This document shows, in pieces, positions 5,296 to 8,116 of a DNA stretch of 8,116 bases. The translations under genes were made by a program, and so were the position numbers. Source of the DNA: an uncultured Clostridia bacterium (lineage in GTDB: Bacteria > Bacillota > Clostridia > Oscillospirales > Ruminococcaceae); NCBI GenBank assembly GCA_946533615.1, contig CAMNBY010000298.1, positions 1 to 8,116 on the forward strand, in the 5' to 3' direction. Each line of letters opens with the position of its first letter. The stretch's first letter is position 1. Under the pieces are notes generated by a model, which saw nothing but the letters and a program-made list of their open reading frames with translations, searched no databases and was not told the DNA's origin.

Positions 5296-6960
5296 ATGAA
5301 AAACGCAAGCAAGTACAAGAGAGGGTATTATATGCCGCCCTATCCCTGCCTCAAATGGGCAGAAAAGGAATACATCGAGAAGGCGCCGATCTGGTGCTCG
5401 GTAGACCTGAGAGACGGCAACCAGGCGCTCATAATCCCCATGAGCCTCGAGGAGAAGCTCGAGTTCTTCAAAAAGCTGGTAGACATCGGCTTCAAGGAGA
5501 TCGAGATCGGCTTCCCTGCCGCGAGCGAGACTGAATACGAATTCTGCCGCACCCTTATCGAAAAGGATCTTATCCCCGACGACGTTACGATCCAGGTACT
5601 CACTCAGTCAAGAGAGCACATCATCAAAAAGACCTTCGAGGCTGTTGACGGCGCAAAGCACGCTGTTGTCCACCTTTACAACTCGACCTCTGTCGCTCAG
5701 CGCGAGCAGGTGTTCCGCAAGAGCCGCGAGGAGGTAAAGGAGATCGCCGTTTCGGGCGCCAGGATCTGCGAGGAATACCGCAAGAAGGCCAAAGGCAAGA
5801 TCACGTTCGAGTATTCGCCCGAAAGCTTCACAGGCACCGAGCCCGAATACGCTCTCGAGGTCTGCAACGCTGTTCTTGACGTTTGGTCGCCCACCCCCGA
5901 CAGAAAGGTCATCATAAACCTCCCCGTCACCGTTGAGATGAGCCTGCCGCACGTTTACGCCTCCCAGATCGAGTATATGTGCGAGAACATGAAGTACAGA
6001 GAGAACGTTATCGTTTCCCTCCACCCCCACAACGACCGCGGCACAGGCATCGCCTGCTCCGAGCTCGGTATACTTGCCGGCGCAGACAGGATCGAGGGCA
6101 CCTGCTTCGGAAACGGCGAAAGAACAGGCAACGTTGACATCGTTACCCTTGCGCTCAATATGTACACTCACGGCGTTGACCCCGAGCTAGACTTCTCGGA
6201 TATGCCTTCGCTCATCGAGCTCTACGAGAGAGTTACAAGAATGAGAGTATATGAGCGCCAGCCCTATTCGGGAGCGCTGGTATTCGCGGCCTTCTCGGGC
6301 TCGCATCAGGACGCTATCGCCAAGGGCATGAAGTGGCGCGAGGAAAAGGATCCCGACCACTGGACCTGTCCTTATCTTCCCCTCGACCCGAAGGACGTCG
6401 GCAGGCAGTATGACGGCGACGTTATCCGCATCAACTCCCAGTCTGGCAAGGGCGGCATAGGCTATCTGATGGAGAAGAAGTTCGGCTATGATATGCCCAA
6501 GAAGATGCGCGAGAACTTCGGCTACGCCGTCAAGGACATCTCCGATCATCTCCACAAGGAGCTCATGCCCGACGAGATATACAAGATCTTCAAGGAGAAC
6601 TATCTGAACGTCACCGTCCCCGTAAAGGTTGTCGAGTCCCACTTCAGGCAGATGCCCGGCGAGCGCATCGAGGCCGAGGTGACTGTCTCCGTGAACGGCG
6701 GCGAGGCAAAGGTCTACACCGCAGAGGGCAACGGCCGTCTGAACGCCGTGGCGAACGCACTCAAGCAGGCTACCGATCTCGATTTCACTGTCGAGTCCTA
6801 CGAGGAGCACGCCCTCGAGCGCCACTCCACCAGCGAGGCTGTTTCCTACGTCGGGATCTCCGCCAACGGCAAGACCGTCTGGGGCGCAGGCAGGAACACG
6901 GACATCATCGTTTCCTCGATCAACGCACTGCTCTCCGCGATCAATCACATCATGAGATAA
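5296..6960 (+). CDS. leuA: 2-isopropylmalate synthase
   Basis: The 554-residue enzyme condenses acetyl-CoA with 2-oxoisovalerate to form 2-isopropylmalate, the first committed step of leucine synthesis, in the cytosol. The TIM barrel opens with WCSVDLRDGNQAL (33-45), in which Arg39 and Asp40 are the catalytic and metal-binding residues of the family. EIGFPAASETEYEF (70-83) follows. SLHPHNDRGTG (241-251) supplies the metal ligands His243 and His245, and GNGERTGN (272-279) is the family's glycine-rich signature. A linker region and then the leucine-sensing C-terminal domain (about 435-554) follow, ending in GRNTDIIVSSINALLSAINH (532-551). The full length and the YKRGYYMPP start place it in the longer LeuA type (fungal/actinobacterial-like) rather than the E. 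coli type. GGAGG lies 7 nt before the ATG. It follows the leucine T-box, so both tRNA sensing and feedback inhibition are likely. It appears monocistronic. Confidence 0.97.
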   Translation: MKNASKYKRGYYMPPYPCLKWAEKEYIEKAPIWCSVDLRDGNQALIIPMSLEEKLEFFKKLVDIGFKEIEIGFPAASETEYEFCRTLIEKDLIPDDVTIQVLTQSREHIIKKTFEAVDGAKHAVVHLYNSTSVAQREQVFRKSREEVKEIAVSGARICEEYRKKAKGKITFEYSPESFTGTEPEYALEVCNAVLDVWSPTPDRKVIINLPVTVEMSLPHVYASQIEYMCENMKYRENVIVSLHPHNDRGTGIACSELGILAGADRIEGTCFGNGERTGNVDIVTLALNMYTHGVDPELDFSDMPSLIELYERVTRMRVYERQPYSGALVFAAFSGSHQDAIAKGMKWREEKDPDHWTCPYLPLDPKDVGRQYDGDVIRINSQSGKGGIGYLMEKKFGYDMPKKMRENFGYAVKDISDHLHKELMPDEIYKIFKENYLNVTVPVKVVESHFRQMPGERIEAEVTVSVNGGEAKVYTAEGNGRLNAVANALKQATDLDFTVESYEEHALERHSTSEAVSYVGISANGKTVWGAGRNTDIIVSSINALLSAINHIMR

Positions 6961-7008
6961 AACTAAAAAGATAAAAAAGATAAAGACACAAGTTTTTGAT
7001 ACTGTAAG

Positions 7009-7037
7009 AACACACACTCTCTGTGGGGGTGTGTGTT
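7009..7037 (+). terminator. Hairpin downstream of leuA (weak terminator candidate)
   Basis: AACACACAC (7009-7017) pairs perfectly with GTGTGTGTT (7029-7037), and three further pairs can extend the stem. It begins 48 nt after the leuA stop. No U-run follows, so it is a poor intrinsic terminator alone. It may serve as a 3'-end block for leuA mRNA ahead of the stronger terminator at 7153-7190. Confidence 0.4.
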
Positions 7038-7150
7038 ACTATATGATCCGACGCGGACGAAAGAGATACGCGCCTTTATCTGACTGAAATAAAAGCTCTG
7101 TTCTGACAGCCGAGACACCGAAAGAGCATAAGATCACAAAACACAAACAG

Positions 7151-7190
7151 AAAAAAGGGTATTCCCTCCCGTGCGGGGGAATACCCTTTT
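7151..7190. terminator. Bidirectional intrinsic terminator between leuA and the flavin reductase gene
   Basis: A 14-bp perfect stem pairs 7153-7166 with 7177-7190, extended by a G-U and a C-G pair, around a 6-nt loop. The stem starts with AAAA and ends with TTTT. On the minus strand the transcript ends in six U residues (from 7151-7156), and on the plus strand in four. It sits 13 nt beyond the stop of the minus-strand gene and can end both convergent transcripts. Confidence 0.9.
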
Positions 7191-7203
7191 GTGTGCTTAG
7201 GTA

Positions 7204-7758
7204 TTACTTTTCTTTTTTTCGTTTTTGGTTTTTGTATGCCGCGACGATCTCGCCGATGTACTCGGTGTGGTAGTCACCTGCCTGATATGCGGAGTCTATT
7301 ATCGACTTGTCGATAAAGCCCTCGGCAGCCATCGGACGGGCGTAGAGCTTTCGGCAGACAAGCACAAGGCTCGCCTCCTCAAAGGCTACGGACTCCCCTG
7401 CCTTGACGGGGGTGAGTCCTGTTTCGGCCGCCTTGTCAACATCACGGCCGCTGCGGCTGCCGCAGAAGGACAGTGCGCTTTTGTATTCGGGAGAGAAGAA
7501 CGAGAGGGTGAAGAACTCCTCCCTGTCGATGAACTCCTTTGTGTAACGCTGAGGGCGGAGAACAGTGATAGCGCAGGGCTTGTTCCACATCACGCCCATG
7601 AAGCCCCACGAGGCGGTCATGGTGTTGAAGGCCTGCTCGCTGCCTGCGGTAACGAGCATCCAGTCGGCGCCGATGAGCTTTATGGGGTCGAAGCCCGGGG
7701 CTTTCAGCTCCTGCTCGCTGAGCGCCGCAAAGCCTGCAAGAGAATCAATATCTTTCAT
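7204..7758 (-). CDS. Flavin reductase family protein (FMN-binding, flavoredoxin-like)
   Basis: The 184-residue protein matches the FMN-binding split-barrel flavin reductase family. Visible blocks are DWMLVTAGSEQAFNTMTASWGFMGVMWNKP (32-61), where N45-T46-M47-T48 is the usual flavin-phosphate-binding region, then AITVLRPQRYTKEFID (63-78), EFFTLSFF (81-88) and SFCGSRSGRDVDK (97-109). The last block contains a single Cys99. A strongly basic tail (KNQKRKKEK, 176-184) ends it. Members reduce free flavin or act as small electron carriers, and the physiological partner cannot be read from sequence. AAGGA lies about 10 nt before the ATG. The gene stands alone between its own promoter and a shared terminator. 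There is no signal peptide or membrane segment, so it is probably cytosolic. Confidence 0.88.
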   Translation of the reverse strand: MKDIDSLAGFAALSEQELKAPGFDPIKLIGADWMLVTAGSEQAFNTMTASWGFMGVMWNKPCAITVLRPQRYTKEFIDREEFFTLSFFSPEYKSALSFCGSRSGRDVDKAAETGLTPVKAGESVAFEEASLVLVCRKLYARPMAAEGFIDKSIIDSAYQAGDYHTEYIGEIVAAYKNQKRKKEK

Positions 7759-7791
7759 AAACGGTCATTCCTTTCGGTAGATTATAATATG

Positions 7792-7820
7792 ATAATACCA
7801 CATCGCGGCGCGTTTTGCAA
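7792..7820 (-). promoter_or_regulatory. Promoter of the flavin reductase family gene
   Basis: Read on the minus strand, TTGCAA (7815-7820) is followed by 17 nt and TATTAT (7792-7797). A second AT-rich TATAAT-like stretch at 7782-7787 lacks a properly spaced -35. Transcription from the first would start near 7785 and leave a leader of under 30 nt, ending at the ribosome binding site. Confidence 0.6.
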
Positions 7821-8116
7821 GCACATTTTGTCGCAGAAAGGCGCTGGCGCTTCCATTAACTGTATTTGTTCAGCTGCGATATGCGTGAAATAAAATAACA
7901 AAGTGTTAAATATGCAAAATTGCCAAAAATATCGGCGTTTTGCTCTTGATTTTAAAATTAAGGTATGATATACTAACTATAAGCGCATTTTTAATAGGTA
8001 TGCCGCTGCGGTGTGCTGCACGATAAGATGTATCGCCCCCATCGATTTATCCGGAATATACGAATATTTTGCGTTAATATTCATTTTCAAGTAAAATTTT
8101 ATGTATATTCTGCGAT
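7821..8116. other. AT-rich intergenic region at the right edge, no gene recognised
   Basis: No convincing coding sequence lies here. A frame opening at ATG 8028 stays open for 29 codons to the edge, but it has no ribosome binding site and an unremarkable product. Besides the promoter listed separately, the only structure seen is a 7-bp inverted repeat GAATATT/AATATTC (8062-8068/8076-8082) of unknown meaning. The stretch probably contains the leader of a gene beyond the window. Confidence 0.5.
7946..7974 (+). promoter_or_regulatory. Plus-strand sigma-A promoter firing out of the window
   Basis: TTGATT (7946-7951) is followed by 17 nt and TATACT (7969-7974), with an extended -10 TG at 7966-7967. 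The start point would be near 7981, leaving at least 135 nt of transcript without a recognisable gene start in the window. Confidence 0.65.

Noticed and set aside
6187..7017. A 276-codon open frame on the minus strand, opposite the second half of leuA
   Set aside because: It is a shadow of leuA, whose motifs and T-box fix the coding strand. The low-complexity hydrophobic and acidic product shows no family.
8028..8116. A possible gene start at 8028 on the plus strand, open to the edge
   Set aside because: There is no ribosome binding site upstream and only 29 codons, so chance openness cannot be excluded.

Overview
The window looks like chromosomal DNA of an anaerobic Gram-positive bacterium of the class Clostridia, most likely a Ruminococcus-like member of the Oscillospiraceae. 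I infer this from strong GGAGG-type ribosome binding sites, near-consensus sigma-A promoters, a T-box leader on an amino-acid gene, a stand-alone biotin carrier with an Ala/Pro linker, and GC-rich genes separated by AT-rich spacers. No mobile element, CRISPR array, rRNA or tRNA gene was seen.

Layout. From the left edge to about 4850 everything reads on the minus strand. A promoter at 4823-4851 drives three genes: an acyl-CoA carboxylase-type carboxyltransferase (3367-4749), a small biotin carrier protein (2955-3317) and an OadA/pyruvate-carboxyltransferase subunit (1544-2938). A compact GC-rich hairpin follows the last one. Next come prephenate dehydrogenase tyrA (641-1480) and, 16 nt further on, the first 208 codons of an FkbH-like protein that runs off the left edge. 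Divergently, at 4956-4984, a consensus promoter starts a leucine-type T-box leader (about 4991-5260) that controls leuA (5296-6960). Convergent to leuA lies a monocistronic flavin-reductase-family gene (7204-7758), separated from leuA by a strong bidirectional terminator. The last 300 bases hold no gene, but contain a good plus-strand promoter pointing out of the window.

How the genes work together. The three biotin-dependent proteins match the three parts of a soluble transcarboxylase: a 12S-like CoA-ester carboxyltransferase, a 1.3S-like biotinyl carrier and a 5S-like oxaloacetate/pyruvate carboxyltransferase. No biotin carboxylase and no membrane decarboxylase (OadB) gene lies beside them. 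A role in moving a carboxyl group between oxaloacetate/pyruvate and an acyl-CoA is the simplest reading, but the 12S-like protein is divergent in its glycine motifs, so its real substrate is open. leuA and tyrA are ordinary branched-chain and aromatic amino-acid biosynthesis genes. The leuA leader senses uncharged tRNA-Leu through a CUC specifier. I found no clearly new defence or mobile system. The most interesting points are the divergent transcarboxylase-like operon, the tyrA/fkbH-like coupling and the fine structure of the T-box.
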